Positions 10,433 through 21,740 of a stretch of DNA of 64,000 bases are shown here, in pieces. Under the pieces are notes generated by a model. It was not told where the DNA came from and did no database searches. It was given only the letters and a program-made list of their open reading frames with translations. Made by a program: the position numbers and the translations under genes. The DNA comes from Gnetum montanum (lineage: Eukaryota; Streptophyta; Gnetopsida; Gnetales; Gnetaceae): contig MNCI01038211.1 of the NCBI GenBank assembly GCA_015680685.1, positions 451,859 to 515,858 on the forward strand, given 5' to 3'. Position 1 is the first letter of the stretch. Each line of letters begins with the position of its first letter.

Positions 10433-11583
10433 ATGAGTGAACAATGTAGGGAACATCTTATACCAAGCCACCAATGTTCTATGAGATTGAACTTACATAT
10501 TAGAAAGCTAGAATGTAAGGATTCTTTGAATCCATGGAATTCAAAGCTTAGAAGTCAATTCTTGAAGGCTACATACTATCCATTGATAGCATCACTTAAG
10601 TTACCAAGCCAAGAAGCAAATGGATGTAAGATGAAAACAATAAGTTCATGTTTGATTCTAATACAAATAATTATCTCTATTTTACTTTAAGAAAATATAA
10701 ATTTAATAGAGTAGCTAGATGTCAAATAGCTAAAGAAATTTGGGAAATATTAGAAGCAACCTTTGAAGGTACATCAATAGCAAAACAATCAAAACTTCTA
10801 GTGTTGTAAACTGAATACAATGAACTAAAAATGAAAGAAGATGAAATGATTAAGGACTAATTTTCTAGGGAAAATGATCTTGTTGTAGCAGTTATAGGGA
10901 TGGGCAAGGACTTTCCCAAAAGTAATGCAATCATAAAAATGATTAGGACTTTGTAGCCCAAGTTCAAATCAAAAGTCACAACCATTGAAGAAATTAGAGA
11001 TTTCTTGTTGCTGAAATTTGAAGAGCTTTGAAGTGCTCTTATTGTCTATGAGATGAATCTCATGACTGAAGGAGTAATAAAAGAAAATCCTATCATCCTC
11101 AAATCTACATCAAAGGAGAAGGAGTTGGTTGAACAAGAAACATACAATGAAGATGAGCTAGGTCTTCTATCAAGAAGTGTTCAAAGACTTCTTGCTAGTA
11201 AAGGAGAAAGCTTTAATAAATCATATCCTAATCAATCTAGTATCAAAGGTAAAGAAAAAGATAATAATTTTACAAATTCAAATTTTGATGCATTTTCTAT
11301 AGAATGTTGAATCCTATCACCCTCAAATCTACTTCAAAGGAGAAGGAGTTGGTTGAATAAGAAAAAAACAATGAAGATGAACGAGTTCTTCTATCAAGAA
11401 GTGTTCAAAGAATTCTTGCTAGTAAAGGAAGAAGCTTCAATCAAGCAAGCCCCAATCAATCCAATACTAGAAGTAAAGAAAAAGGTAAGAATTTTACAAA
11501 TTCAAATTTTGATGAATTTTCTATAGAATGTTGGGTTTGTAGTGGAAGAGGTCATGTGTTCTTTGAATGTCATAGTACTAGTA
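10433..11583 (+). pseudogene. Ty1/copia gag remnant with zinc knuckle
   Basis: Gag polyprotein of a copia element (UBN2-type gag). From about 10690 the frame reads FNRVARCQIAKEIWEILEA and then EGTSIAKQSKLL, followed by an EEMFSRF-like helix and KFKSKVTTIEE, all typical of copia gag. A clean CX2CX4HX4C zinc knuckle (CWVC-SGRGH-VFFEC) is encoded at about 11528-11571. In-frame stops occur near 10807, 10858 and 10953. A 224-bp internal duplication shifts the frame just before the knuckle. No protease, integrase or RT follows; the sequence passes into a dispersed repeat at 11916. N-terminal gag before 10690 is too degraded to read. Confidence 0.75.
11086..11533 (+). repeat. 224-bp tandem duplication inside copia gag
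   Basis: Two adjacent copies, 11086-11309 and 11310-11533, both start AATCCTATCA and end TCTATAGAATGTTG with scattered differences. Since 224 is not a multiple of three, the duplication breaks the gag frame. Confidence 0.85.
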
Positions 11584-11915
11584 GGTTTTAAAAGAAAGAC
11601 AAATATGAACCTAACTCAAAAAAGACAAACTTCTTCATCAATTGGGATGATGGTGAATAAAGTGAGGAAGAGGTAGATGATGCTACAAAGAACTCACATC
11701 TCATATGCATGGTTCTCATAAATGAAGATTGTATAGAATTATTTGATGATCTAAAGGTAAAAATGATGAAAGGTATAGTGAATGACATGAGGAGATCATT
11801 ATTCTACATTATTTACTTGAATTGCAAAGAAGAATATGCATAGAAAAATTTCTAAACTTTATACCTTATTCTCTAAGATAAAAAGGAGACTCTCAAATGT
11901 AAAGGTTGAGGTTCA

Positions 11916-12128
11916 ATTACAATTTTAATTTGTGCATTCATTTTTTAGATCAAATCTACATTACTTTTAAAATTTATTTACCCTTGTTAATACTCCCTAT
12001 GTCCTTAGGTGATTAGCAAGACTATTTGAGGTGCTTTGGATCCCCTTTCTTGGAGGTCTTTGGGATCCCAGGTTAGGTGGTTCCACCTGGAATTTCCAAT
12101 TTTTGAACTAAAATTTTTAGGTGTTACA
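11916..12128. repeat. Dispersed repeat R1, copy 1
   Basis: Aligns colinearly with 40562-40776: ATTACAATTTTA at the left, AAAATTTATTTACCC in the middle, a GTTCCACCT block, and a TTACA end. The right-hand copy lies directly beside the 3' end of gypsy element G. With its TTACA/TGTAA edge, R1 could be the U3 end of a minus-strand LTR. A partial third copy (about 29935-29980) is fused to repeat R2. Confidence 0.65.
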
Positions 12129-13230
12129 ATTTCTGGTGTTAGAAAAAGGGCCTCCACCCAAGCTCTTCCCCTAAATATAATTTTCCTTTCAAAACTAATT
12201 TTTTATAATTTATAAAACTTAAAATCATGTTAAAAACTCTTGTCCAGGAAAAACCAATGTTGGTGTCCATTTTCCTACAACTAAAACCCAACATAGTAGT
12301 TGTAAGTGATTTTTGGGTGTTTGCAACATTTTCATTGCAATTGCTAGACTTTTTAAAATAGGGTGGGTGCTAACAAAAGCTACCATTCTTCCTAGCAGAA
12401 ACAATCCTTTTTGTGTTCCAAAGGCTAGCATAGCTTAGCTTTAATCACCCAAACCCCCAATTGTGAAATTTTGTGATTAAAGCCAATGTGACTTTCTCCA
12501 AAACCCCAACATGGTGTTGGGAAAGTCAAACATTTTACATGTACCTTTTTTAAAAATCAAAGCACCTTTTTTGAGAAGGAGTATCATTAATTTTTTGTTG
12601 GGAAAGGCAACTAATTGCTTCCCTCCTCCCACATCCACCCAAGGACTTCCCCCCTCCAATGTAGCCCCTATGGGCAAAAGCAGCATAGTTGGTTTTACCA
12701 ACATAAAAAACTCTTACATTTTTCCAAGTGCAATGTACAGCCCTATCATTGTAACCTACATTGCACCTGTAGTTGTAGTTTCCACCATTTACTAGCCATA
12801 TTCCTTTTGCACCTTGGGAAATTCCACTTGCTATAATTTTGGTTTCATTAATTAAACATTATCAAACACCCCCAATTACCAAACTACCTATTGTAGTTTT
12901 GGTGGACCAATTACATTTTCTCATCACCACAAATCCCAACATTACTTTTCAAGATACCCAATGTATCTTTTGAAAAATAATATTTTTTTTCTTAGTTTCA
13001 CAACAAAACCCAACATATTTTCAATAAAAGGAAGATACACCAACGTGCCTTTAAAAAGCAAGCCAAAAACTTGCTATTTTTATCACCAGCATATTTTTTG
13101 GAAAAAATATTAGCATATCTTTCCAAAACTCAACATATTATAAATAACCACCTTTTTCATGTTCACCTTCTTATAATTGCTAGAATTTTCAAAGCCCAAC
13201 CTAGCTTTGGCTAGCCCAGCTTTATTTTAT
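12129..13230. other. Non-coding repeat-rich stretch, possible 5' LTR of element C
   Basis: No protein is supported. It contains repeat R2 (12650-12930) and many phrases of the type CCAACATAGT or CCCAACATAT. TGGTGCC at 13231, shortly before the element C gag, may be a decayed tRNA-Asp-type primer-binding site, which would make this stretch the 5' LTR of element C. The partner LTR was not identified. Confidence 0.3.
12650..12930 (+). repeat. Dispersed repeat R2, copy 1
   Basis: About 280 bp nearly identical to the reverse complement of about 29975-30250. Shared blocks include TAGCCCCTATGGGC, ATTTTTCCAAGTGCAATGTA and GGTGGACCAATTACATTTTC. The short reading frames on either strand are incidental to the repeat. 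Confidence 0.85.
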
Positions 13231-13287
13231 TGGTGCCAATTAATGTTGTTTCGTAGATCAACCATTCTACCACTAGACCTTGCATAC

Positions 13288-14826
13288 ATGGCCTCCAACG
13301 AGGATGCAGTTTGTGTCTATGACATGAAAGACCTTGTAGTCATAGAATGAAGATAATCATTGTGACAAAGGAATAAGAATCTAAACTTTGTAGTGATTAG
13401 TGAGGAGTTCTACAACTTTCTCTATGCCAAGATGCAAGTTGGTCTCTTAATACCATGCTTCAAATTTAATGCTAAGCATCAATTTGATATTATACACTAG
13501 GATGGAAAAGAATACATCTCATCTCCTTACGACCAAGTCCCCCTCACCAAATTTTATGTACAAATGCTCATACAACTCGTAGAGGTTGATGAGTTTAGTA
13601 AGGAAATTAGCTCGAAGGATTGCCAAGAAGAACATGATGAGTTTGAGATTGAACTAGAGTTGGACACGTTCCAATGATCGACTTCCCAAACAACTTCCCC
13701 TAACTCCATGTCTCTTGCATCATTGGTGGGACATGTCCCTTAGCCCAGTTTCCTTCTTATATATCCTACTATGCTTGGGTCTACACCCATCATTACTACA
13801 TACTAGGCACAAATTGTTCCTCAATATATCTCCTTATTCTTATCCATGTCCTTTACCATAAAACCTCATACTATGCATCTAACCCTAGTAATTTCTACCC
13901 ATTGTCTTGCTTCTATGCCAAAGGGACCCTCATTTGGACCCCAAGAAACATAGGCCTCTCATACTCCCTTTGCTACCTTTATACCACATATCCCAACTTA
14001 AAACTACTCCTTCTTATTTAGCCCACCTATGATAGTGGTAACACAAACTCTTCCCTTTATAATAATGTCAATTATACAACCTCAACCTGCTCAAATCCTT
14101 CATCAACCATCGACATAAATACCACAACCTACAAGGATGCCCTAAGGCTTAGATCAAGCCTTCCAAATGATTCAAGACCTTATCAAAGAGCTGTAAAAAC
14201 TCAATGTTAGTACAACTTAGATAGTCAAGGTTCTATACTTTTACCAAGATAATCCCATTATCCCTATGATGCCTCAAATGACCTTACCTATGGATATGTT
14301 CATACCAAACTTCACCAAATACAATGGTGAAAGGGACCCCAATGCACACTTAGTTATCTTCTTATCTAAGTGCCTCTTTTTACAAGCTTGGCCTCATACA
14401 ATACTATGGATTATCCCCATGTTCTTTAAGGAAAAAGCTCTAGATTGGTACTGAACCTTGCTTAGAGGTTCAATCTCTTTCCTTGAGGACCTAATAAACC
14501 AATCTGTCAACTACTTCAAATGCAACTTGAAGCTAGATTCCACATTAAACCAATTGATGAAGGTGAAGCAGGGGCCACTTGAACTAATCAAAAGGTTCAT
14601 TCAAAGATGGAATTCAATGCTCAATGAGATTCTAGAGCCTATGTCTAAAACCCACCTCTTAGCCATCTACAATAGAGTAGTAAACAACTTCATTAAGTCA
14701 AAGCTCCACTACTTAGAGCCTTGGTCACTGAGCCAATCCTTTTTGCAAACCAAGAACATTGAAGAGGTGGCTAAGGCAAGCAATGATCTAGCATATGTGG
14801 CCTATAAAAACTAACATGTGAGGATG
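13288..14826 (+). pseudogene. Element C gag, first half (Tat-like Ty3/gypsy)
   Basis: The ATG at 13288 starts MASNEDAVCVYDMKDL. The region continues through FYNFLYAKMQ, a Pro/Thr-rich linker, the Retrotrans_gag core (KYNGERDPNAHL, then KEKALDWY near 14450) and FIKSKLHYLEPWSLSQ up to YVAYKN. It is colinear with element D gag. Several in-frame stops show that it is dead. The reading is cut at 14831 by the insertion of element A and resumes at 24706 in the region homologous to the next part of element D gag. Confidence 0.75.
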
Positions 14827-14831
14827 GATAG
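14827..14831. repeat. Target-site duplication GATAG, left of element A
   Basis: GATAG directly precedes the LTR start TGATGAG. The same five bases follow the right LTR at 24701-24705. Five bp is the expected Ty3/gypsy length. Confidence 0.85.
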
Positions 14832-15677
14832 TGATGAGTCACAATATTGACTACACGATATTGCATCCGTGATATTGGGTACATGATATTGGGGCCTTCG
14901 TAGCGATATCAGGCATCCAATATTGGGCCCTATTCTATTGCCTCTAAATAAGAGTGGGTGCACTTGGTTTGAGAATTTTTTTATTAATTAGTCTTAGCAC
15001 ATTACCCGAACTCTTACCTTTTCTCCCTCTCAGAGTTAAAATTATTTCTATGTGCCCACAGTAGGAGTCATAAAGTGAACGGATCCTCATTCGAACATTG
15101 TGTACCTGATCACACCTTATGTACAACAATAAAGACGAACTTTGTGATAGACCTTGCAATATCTAGAATAGATTAATTAATGTTAATTATAGTTATTTAA
15201 TAATTTCCTTAGTTAATTAATGTTCTCTCTCTCACCCTATAACTCTCATAAGTAAGCACACTCAGTACGATTACTTCAAGCATGTGTGTAATGCTTGGTA
15301 ACCTAGTAACAATTAGCATTTGGTAATCCTAGTAGTGTTGCACTAGTTCAGGATGTGTATAGCAAGTGATAATGGATGCTAGTATTAGGACTAGTTAAAG
15401 CATAGTTGAGTAGTTAAATTAAATTAGTTACTTAGTTATCTCTCTCCTCCCTTTATAGCACTAGGCCATAAAACATAAAAATATATAAAAATCATATGCC
15501 TCAAGTTTACTTAACCATACAATTGTGCTATACAAGTAGGCTTGGGAAGACAATGATTGACTAACCCATCTTTGTTCCACAAAAGTGCATAAGCACTTAG
15601 TCCTTGGAATTTGACCAGATCGTGCATGGATGCTTGTATTCATATGATTGAGTGTAGGGATACCTTGCCTCTCATCA
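14832..15677 (+). repeat. Element A 5' LTR
   Basis: Starts TGATGAG and ends CTCATCA. The U3 start is packed with GATAT/CAATATT words. A degraded TATA box (CTCTAAATAAGAG) lies near 14942. The R/U5 part contains AATAAAGACGAAC-like sequence near 15130, shared with the right LTR. Confidence 0.9.
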
Positions 15678-15678
15678 T

Positions 15679-15697
15679 TGGTGCCGTTGCTGGGGAA
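15679..15697 (+). other. Element A primer-binding site (tRNA-Asp)
   Basis: TGGTGCCGTTGCTGGGGAA, one base after the LTR end. It matches the complement of the plant tRNA-Asp 3' end (TGGCGCCGTTGCCGGGGA) except for two C-to-T changes and the last base or so. tRNA-Asp priming is usual for Athila-type elements. Confidence 0.85.
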
Positions 15698-15829
15698 ATT
15701 GTTGATTGTGTGCTAATTCGAACTTAGGAAATATTTCTCATTGTTGGAACAAACCCTTAGGGTTGGTTACAAGGAAAAATTATAATAATAACAATAATAT
15801 ATAATACATTGCATACTGAATAGACAATC

Positions 15830-18235
15830 ATGTCTCCTTCTTCGTATGAAAGTTTTTCACTGCCTAGGTCTGATACAAGGAACAATTGGAGGCATAGTAC
15901 ACATGATAATCTGCCAGTCCCTTAATAGTTTCACATGGTATACATTCATCTTGATGAGTATATACCAAACTTTACCTTTATCCTCTACCAGAATGAATAG
16001 CTGTGTTGGCATGACTTAGAAGGTAACATAGTGTTACCTCTCGATCGCTCTATTCTAGGCATGCTTCTTCATGATCTCACATGAATTAGTATGCAGCAGT
16101 TACAAGTAGAGTACGTTGTGCATGATCACAATTCAAGAGAGTATTGACCCACAGAGGCACAACGTCAAAGGGATTTACAATAGGAGAGATGTTATGAATC
16201 CATGAAGGGGAATTTGTCGCAGAATGTCCCACATGTCCTAAGTGAAAATGAGGGTGGTGAACCTGCCTCAAGCAGTCACCCACACAATGATGTTCCTCCC
16301 ATTGACTTTGGTCAAGGGGTTGTGTATCAAAATCTTCACTCAACTATCCATAATCTAGATTATGATATCGATAGACATAAAGGGTCTAAAAAAGGAACAC
16401 AAACACATGACAAAGATGTACATTCTGATCGTAACTATAATCAAGGCCATGACCACTGACGAGAAGGTAATAGACACCATTGTGGTGACAGTCCTTCTTC
16501 TTCTCCACCTTCATCATCTCCTTCACCTCTCCTTTAGGATCTCGATGCAGTTACAAAGAAAAAGACCATGAGGATAAGGGTAGGCAAAACAAGAGTCATA
16601 GATGAAACAATCAAGAAAGGGGATGAGGGAACTCTAGAGAATCATAGCACAAAAGAAGGGGGAGTAGGAAGCAACATAGGCATCATAGACACCACAGATG
16701 GGACGATCACAATGAACCCCTACTCGCTACTCGAAGTATGCTAGACGTAACTAAGGCTATTAGAATCCCAACAAGGCACCAAAAAGATAGTGGGATTAAG
16801 AGATTAGACATTAACAACATCCCACGATTTGAAGGGGGATACAATGTTGCTCTTCAAAATCATCTACAAGAATTTCATGATGCATGTGCCTTACAAAACA
16901 TAGAAAACGAATGGCAAAAACTAAAGTTATTTCCATGGACACTAGTCAAAGAAACATAGAGCTGGTACTAGTCCTTAGAACCAGAATCCATTCGTAGGTG
17001 GAGTACCATGTTAGAATTGTTTAATGATAAGTACCAAACGTACTCCCAAGTATCCAACCTATGAAAGCAAATCCAAGGATGGAAACAAGGAGGGTGTGAA
17101 CCCTTAGATGTTACCATGGGTCGATATTATGCACAATTACATCATTGTCCTAGCCATGGTTATTCACAGAGGGATCAATTATGTCATCTCATAAATGGGA
17201 TTAGGCATGAAATGCAAAGAACCCTTGGGACATATGCCCAAGGAAGGCTATCTGAACTTAGAACCCATCAAGTACAAAGATTATTAGAGCAAGTTACTAA
17301 AGGGGAAGGTGAGCTAAGGAAAAGAGAGAGTGCAGAGGAATATAATAGAGATCCTTCCCTCCAAAAGAAGGGAGTAAGATTTTGTAAGAATGAAGAAGAG
17401 TCACCACTCGAAGAGATGGTGAATAGGAAAAATTTTCCTATTCAAAAAGTTAGCATCAAAAGTATCGGCAAAGGTAGACCAAATGTGGGACTCCATAGAT
17501 AATAGATTTCAAACCATTCTCAAAATAGTAGAGGAGTCTAGAGAGCAAGGTAGTGAACGGAAAAGGAGAAAAAAGAGAGAAGTGGAATATGCACATAAGA
17601 AGGGTAAGGGAAAAGTTGCCATCATCGAAGAGGTTGTGGATTCAAATACAAACAATGATAGTGGATGAGAGATATGCCAATATGACCATCCTAAAGGATT
17701 TTTCCCTATAATCTCACATTTACAAGAGCCTGGGGTGTATGCACTCAACCCACGATTGAACAGAAGGAAAACACCCCAAAGGTTACCTTATCCCCAAGGT
17801 AACCCAAGACAATTCCACCAACCCTTAACATATTATCCAAGTCAAACTCCACCACAACCAACTAAGCAGTATCAATAGTGGCAGCACACATAATCATGGG
17901 AAATGCCACCACCATGGCAATAGTATCCTTACTATCAACCTGACTCATATGGATATTACATGTAGCAGCGAATCTCTCCACGTAACTCTATTGGTCACGT
18001 CACCCCTCAACCTCACTACCAAGCACATGAGTATTATAGGACTCCTTCTCCTAGGGGTGATGTTTTACAAACATACCATCCTTCTCATCCAACTATTGGT
18101 CCAAACAATCACACAAAGAAGAGACCTTTCTTTAGAACCAATAGTGCAACCAAGTCCTTACAATCACTAGCGGCTAATTCTTTAAATGCCTCATCACCAA
18201 TCGAAACTTCAGAACTCCCTTCAACCCAAAGGCCA
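15830..18235 (+). pseudogene. Element A gag
   Basis: The ATG at 15830 gives MSPSSYESFSLPRSD, colinear with the element B gag start. The early part reads DEYIPNFTF. The Retrotrans_gag core lies at about 16800-17290 (RRWSTMLELFNDKYQTY, GRYYAQLHHCPSHGY and DQLCHLINGIRHEM). After it come a charged helix, a Lys/Arg tract near 17560, and a Pro/Gln/Tyr-rich tail (17750-18080). No CCHC knuckle is visible. Stops interrupt it from about 15906 onward. Confidence 0.8.
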
Positions 18236-18760
18236 CATTCAACGCATACAGTCATGTTAACGCATGTTGTCACTGATTGGATAAAAGCTAGCCATCTTCT
18301 TAGGAAACTCTCTGATCCTGGGAGTCCTCTTATATATCTATAGATCGCTGGGAATGAACCATGCAAAACTCTTTTATATTTAGGTTCTAGTATCAACTTA
18401 ATCTCTCAAGAAATGTACAAAGCCTAGAACCTACCTCCATTAAAAAAGAGTAACATTCGTTTAGAGTTGTCCGACTAGTACATCACTATCCCATTAGGAC
18501 TAGTGGAGGACATTGTCACTACTATTTGTGGATGGTCATGTCCAGCTGACCTCCTAGTGATTCAAGTGAACAATGGTAAGGGGAACTTCCCAATCATAAT
18601 GGAAAGAGCATGGCTAAGCACAATTGATGCATGCTTAGGAATCCATGATCTTTCCCTGGAAATATCAAAGGAAAATACATTTGGAAAGATCAAGAAGACG
18701 AATGTTCCATGCATCGCATACAATGACAATGGGTGTAATTGTGTGTAGAAGTCATGGTTT
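18236..18760 (+). pseudogene. Element A aspartic protease
   Basis: Aligned with element B: the lead-in is HVVTDWIKASHLLRKL, then IAGNEPCKTLLYLGSSINLIS. The expected D-S/T-G triad reads L-G-S here, so the catalytic Asp is lost. Downstream, DLLVIQVNNGKGNFPIIMER-like text (about 18550-18610) continues the domain. It lies between gag and the pre-RT linker. Confidence 0.7.
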
Positions 18761-18999
18761 GTACAACGTTTAATATTTCTTGCATGAAATCAGTGTGCAC
18801 AAGTGACTAATATACAAAGATGCCTATATGTAGCATCCACAAGACAAGAAGACACCTAGTGGCTAATAGCTAGTCAAGAGAGTAATTCAACTATATGCAT
18901 GGAACCAACTGAGGATTTGACTTGCACTTACATCAATAGCATAGACACATTATAGCAAGCCCATCGCCAACTTCCAAGTCTTGACATTGAAAATATCAA

Positions 19000-20080
19000 C
19001 TAGGAAAATTTGGAAATCCTTGATAAGTTTAAGCAAGAGCCCCTTGAGATAAAATCATTGCCCACCAGTATGGAATACATGTTTCTCAAGATGGAAAATT
19101 GGTAATTATTAACACTAGGCTCGCTCTTCAACAAAAAGAGAGACTACTGAAAGTGATAAATAACTAGTCAAGAGCCTTCTCTTGGTTATATCCTAAATTA
19201 GCCGAAATAGATCCTAGGATATGCCAACATAGAATTTACACCAATCCCTCCATGAAGCCTCGATGACAACCACAAAGGTGACTTAACCCAAAGCTTAAAC
19301 AAGTGGTTAAGGAAGAAATTTAACAGCTTCTAAAAGTTGGGTTCATATACCCCATTGCTGATAGTGAATGGGTTAGTTCCTTAGTTATTGTGCCTAAGAA
19401 GGGAGGTAAATTGAGGGTGTGTATAGATTTTAGGCTACTGAATATGGCAATATTCAAGGACCACTTTCCATTGCCATTCGTCAATGAAGTCTTAGACACC
19501 ATTGCAGGGTATCGCTACTATAGTTCTTTGGATGGGTATAGTGGGTACAATCAAATTCAAATAGCCCTAGAAGACCAAGCCAAGACTATGTTCACCAGTC
19601 CTTGGGGAACATTTGCATAGAAAAAAATGTCCTTTTGCTTGTGCAATGCCCCTGCAACATTTCAATGATTAGTTTTAAGCATATTCCAGCAGTAGATAGG
19701 AAATGGTGTGGAAGTCTTCATGAACAACTTCTCCACTTACGGAGTGAACTTTGATCAAGCCTTGGACTAGTTAGAGCAAGTACTAAAGCGGTGTGTAGAA
19801 ACCAACTTAAGGCTCAACTGGTAAAAAGGCCATTTAATGATCCAAGAAGGAGTCATATTATGGTATAATATTTCACAAATAGGGATAGAGGTAGACCCCG
19901 AAAGATTAAAATCATCCAAGGAATCACTTGGCAACCTAAAACTGTAAAGGATATCCGATCATTCCTTGGACACACTGGCTACTATATATAGTTTATTGAT
20001 AAATTTTCAAAGGTTACAAAATCATTGGTTGAACTAACGAAAAAGGACATACCTTTTGAATGTACCAGGGAATGCGAACT
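19000..20080 (+). pseudogene. Element A reverse transcriptase
   Basis: Pre-RT linker LEILDKFKQEPLEIKSLP (about 19012-19065), then the RT fingers and palm: GFIYPIADSEWVSSLVIVP, RVCIDFRLLNMA and YRYYSSLDGYSGYNQIQIA (19390-19570), SPWGTFA, and the active-site block at about 19718-19740. The catalytic Y/F-x-D-D is read as F-M-N-N, so both Asp residues are Asn and the enzyme would be dead. Stops occur at 19321, 19618 and 19667. The thumb and connection (FLGHTGYY) reach about 20000. Confidence 0.85.
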
Positions 20081-20516
20081 AGCTTTTCAAAATTTAAAAC
20101 AGAAGCTCATAGAAACACCCATTCTAAAAGCTCCTAACTTGTCCAAACCATTCCACATAATGATTGATGCATCCAACTATGCTTTAGGAGTTGTACTAAC
20201 ACAGTTAGATGACCAAAAACATACTTATTACATCCACTATACAAGTAGGAGTATTACTGGTGCACAACTTAACTACACCACAACAAAGAAAGAATTAATT
20301 ACTATAGTGTTTACACTAGAAAAATTTAGGCACTATGTCTTGGGCTATAAGGTATTCATGCACATTGATCATAGTGCAATAAGGTTACTAATGAATAAAC
20401 CAATAGTAAGCCCTCGCATCATACGATGGCTCGTAATCTTACAAGAGTTTGATCTTACAATGATTGATCATAAAGGCATCGAGAATGTAGTTGCTGATTA
20501 TTTATCTTGGTTGTAA
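20081..20516 (+). pseudogene. Element A RNase H
   Basis: Would degrade RNA in the RNA-DNA hybrid. The readable frame shows MIDASNYALGVVLTQ (first Asp), TTTKKELITIVFTLEKFRHYV (Glu), then HIDHSAIRLLMNKP (Asp), ending VVADYLSWL before TAA at 20514-20516. It is the longest intact stretch of element A (a 163-codon frame from 20025), although the flanking domains are broken. Confidence 0.85.
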
Positions 20517-20639
20517 TGGGATAATAAAGAGGGTGAATATCCACTCTCTGATCATTTCCTTAATGAACTCCTCTTTGTAGGTGTAGTAACTAATCAATTA
20601 ACCATGAAGAAAAACTAGTATAGTAGTATTCTCACCTAT

Positions 20640-21740
20640 CTCCTTAGACATCAAACACCACAAGGGTTAGACATTAAAAAGAAACAACAGTTTCTTCACT
20701 AAGCCAAGTATTTTATGGAGATTAATGGACAACTTTATAAATTATGTCTCAATGGCTTGGTCCGATGGTGTGTTCTCGAGGTGGATCAATTACAAGTTCT
20801 CCAAGATGCTTATGAGGGTCCTTGTGGGGGTCATTACGCTGGGAGACGAACATCCATTAAAATATTTCATGCAGGATATTATTGGCCTACATTGTTCTGG
20901 GACACCCATCATTTCATCCAATCTTGTGAATGATGTCAATGTGATGGGGGAATGACTGCTACAATGGAGGATCCGCAACAATGGATTCAACCTTTAGAAC
21001 CCTTTGATATTTGGGGAATTGATTTTATGGGGTTTATTACACTAATGTTCAATGAAAAAGCCTACATCATTGTTTCCATTGACTACTTCACAAAATGGGT
21101 AGAAGTAGCCACCATTAAGGATTGTACATCATCTACAGCTACACGATTTGTTCAACAACAAGTTGTAAATAGGTTTGGCATGCTGCATGCACTTATTTCA
21201 AACAATGGTACACACTTCACAGGTGCTGCTTTTTGGAAATTAATGTAATGCTTAGGGGTTGAGCAAAAACTAACTACATCATACCACCCTTAAGCAAATG
21301 GTCAAGCTGAGATCACCAATAGGGAGATTATAAAGATATTGACAAGAACTATTAGCAAGTATAGGAGAGATTGGAGCACCAAACTGAACAATGCTCTTTG
21401 GGCATACCCCTCCACATGGAAACTCCCTATAGGCTACTCTCCCTATGAGTTAGTGTACAGTAAACTTCCAATGCTCTCTATTCAAGTAGAACTCCATACA
21501 CTATGCACGACATGTGATCTCAACCTTGACCTTGTTCCAGCACAAAAAGAATGGCTAATGAACCTTAACTTGCTAGATGAGAATGAACTAGTCGCCTTGT
21601 CATCTAATGAATTGCACAAGGCTTTTAATAAACAATGTCATGACCTAAGGATTAGGAAAGTTAAATATCAACCAAGAGATAAGGTTCTCTACTAGAATCC
21701 CACACATGTGCCACAATGAACTAAATTTCAAACATTGTGG
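20640..21740 (+). pseudogene. Element A integrase
   Basis: The N-terminal zinc-binding part shows GGHYAGRRTSIKIFHAGYYW and IQSCE (20830-20930). The catalytic core shows WGIDFMGF (first Asp, about 21015), then ISNNGTHF (about 21208) where the second Asp has become Asn, then QAEITNREI (Glu, about 21303-21330). The C-terminal part [20 protein letters not shown] follows (21398-21455). Stops at 20932, 21246 and 21292 break it. The position after RNase H confirms gypsy order. Confidence 0.85.

Noticed and set aside
12511-12836. Overlapping plus-strand frames of 73-94 codons
   Set aside because: They belong to repeat R2; the same text appears inverted at 30.0-30.3 kb without any protein family signal.
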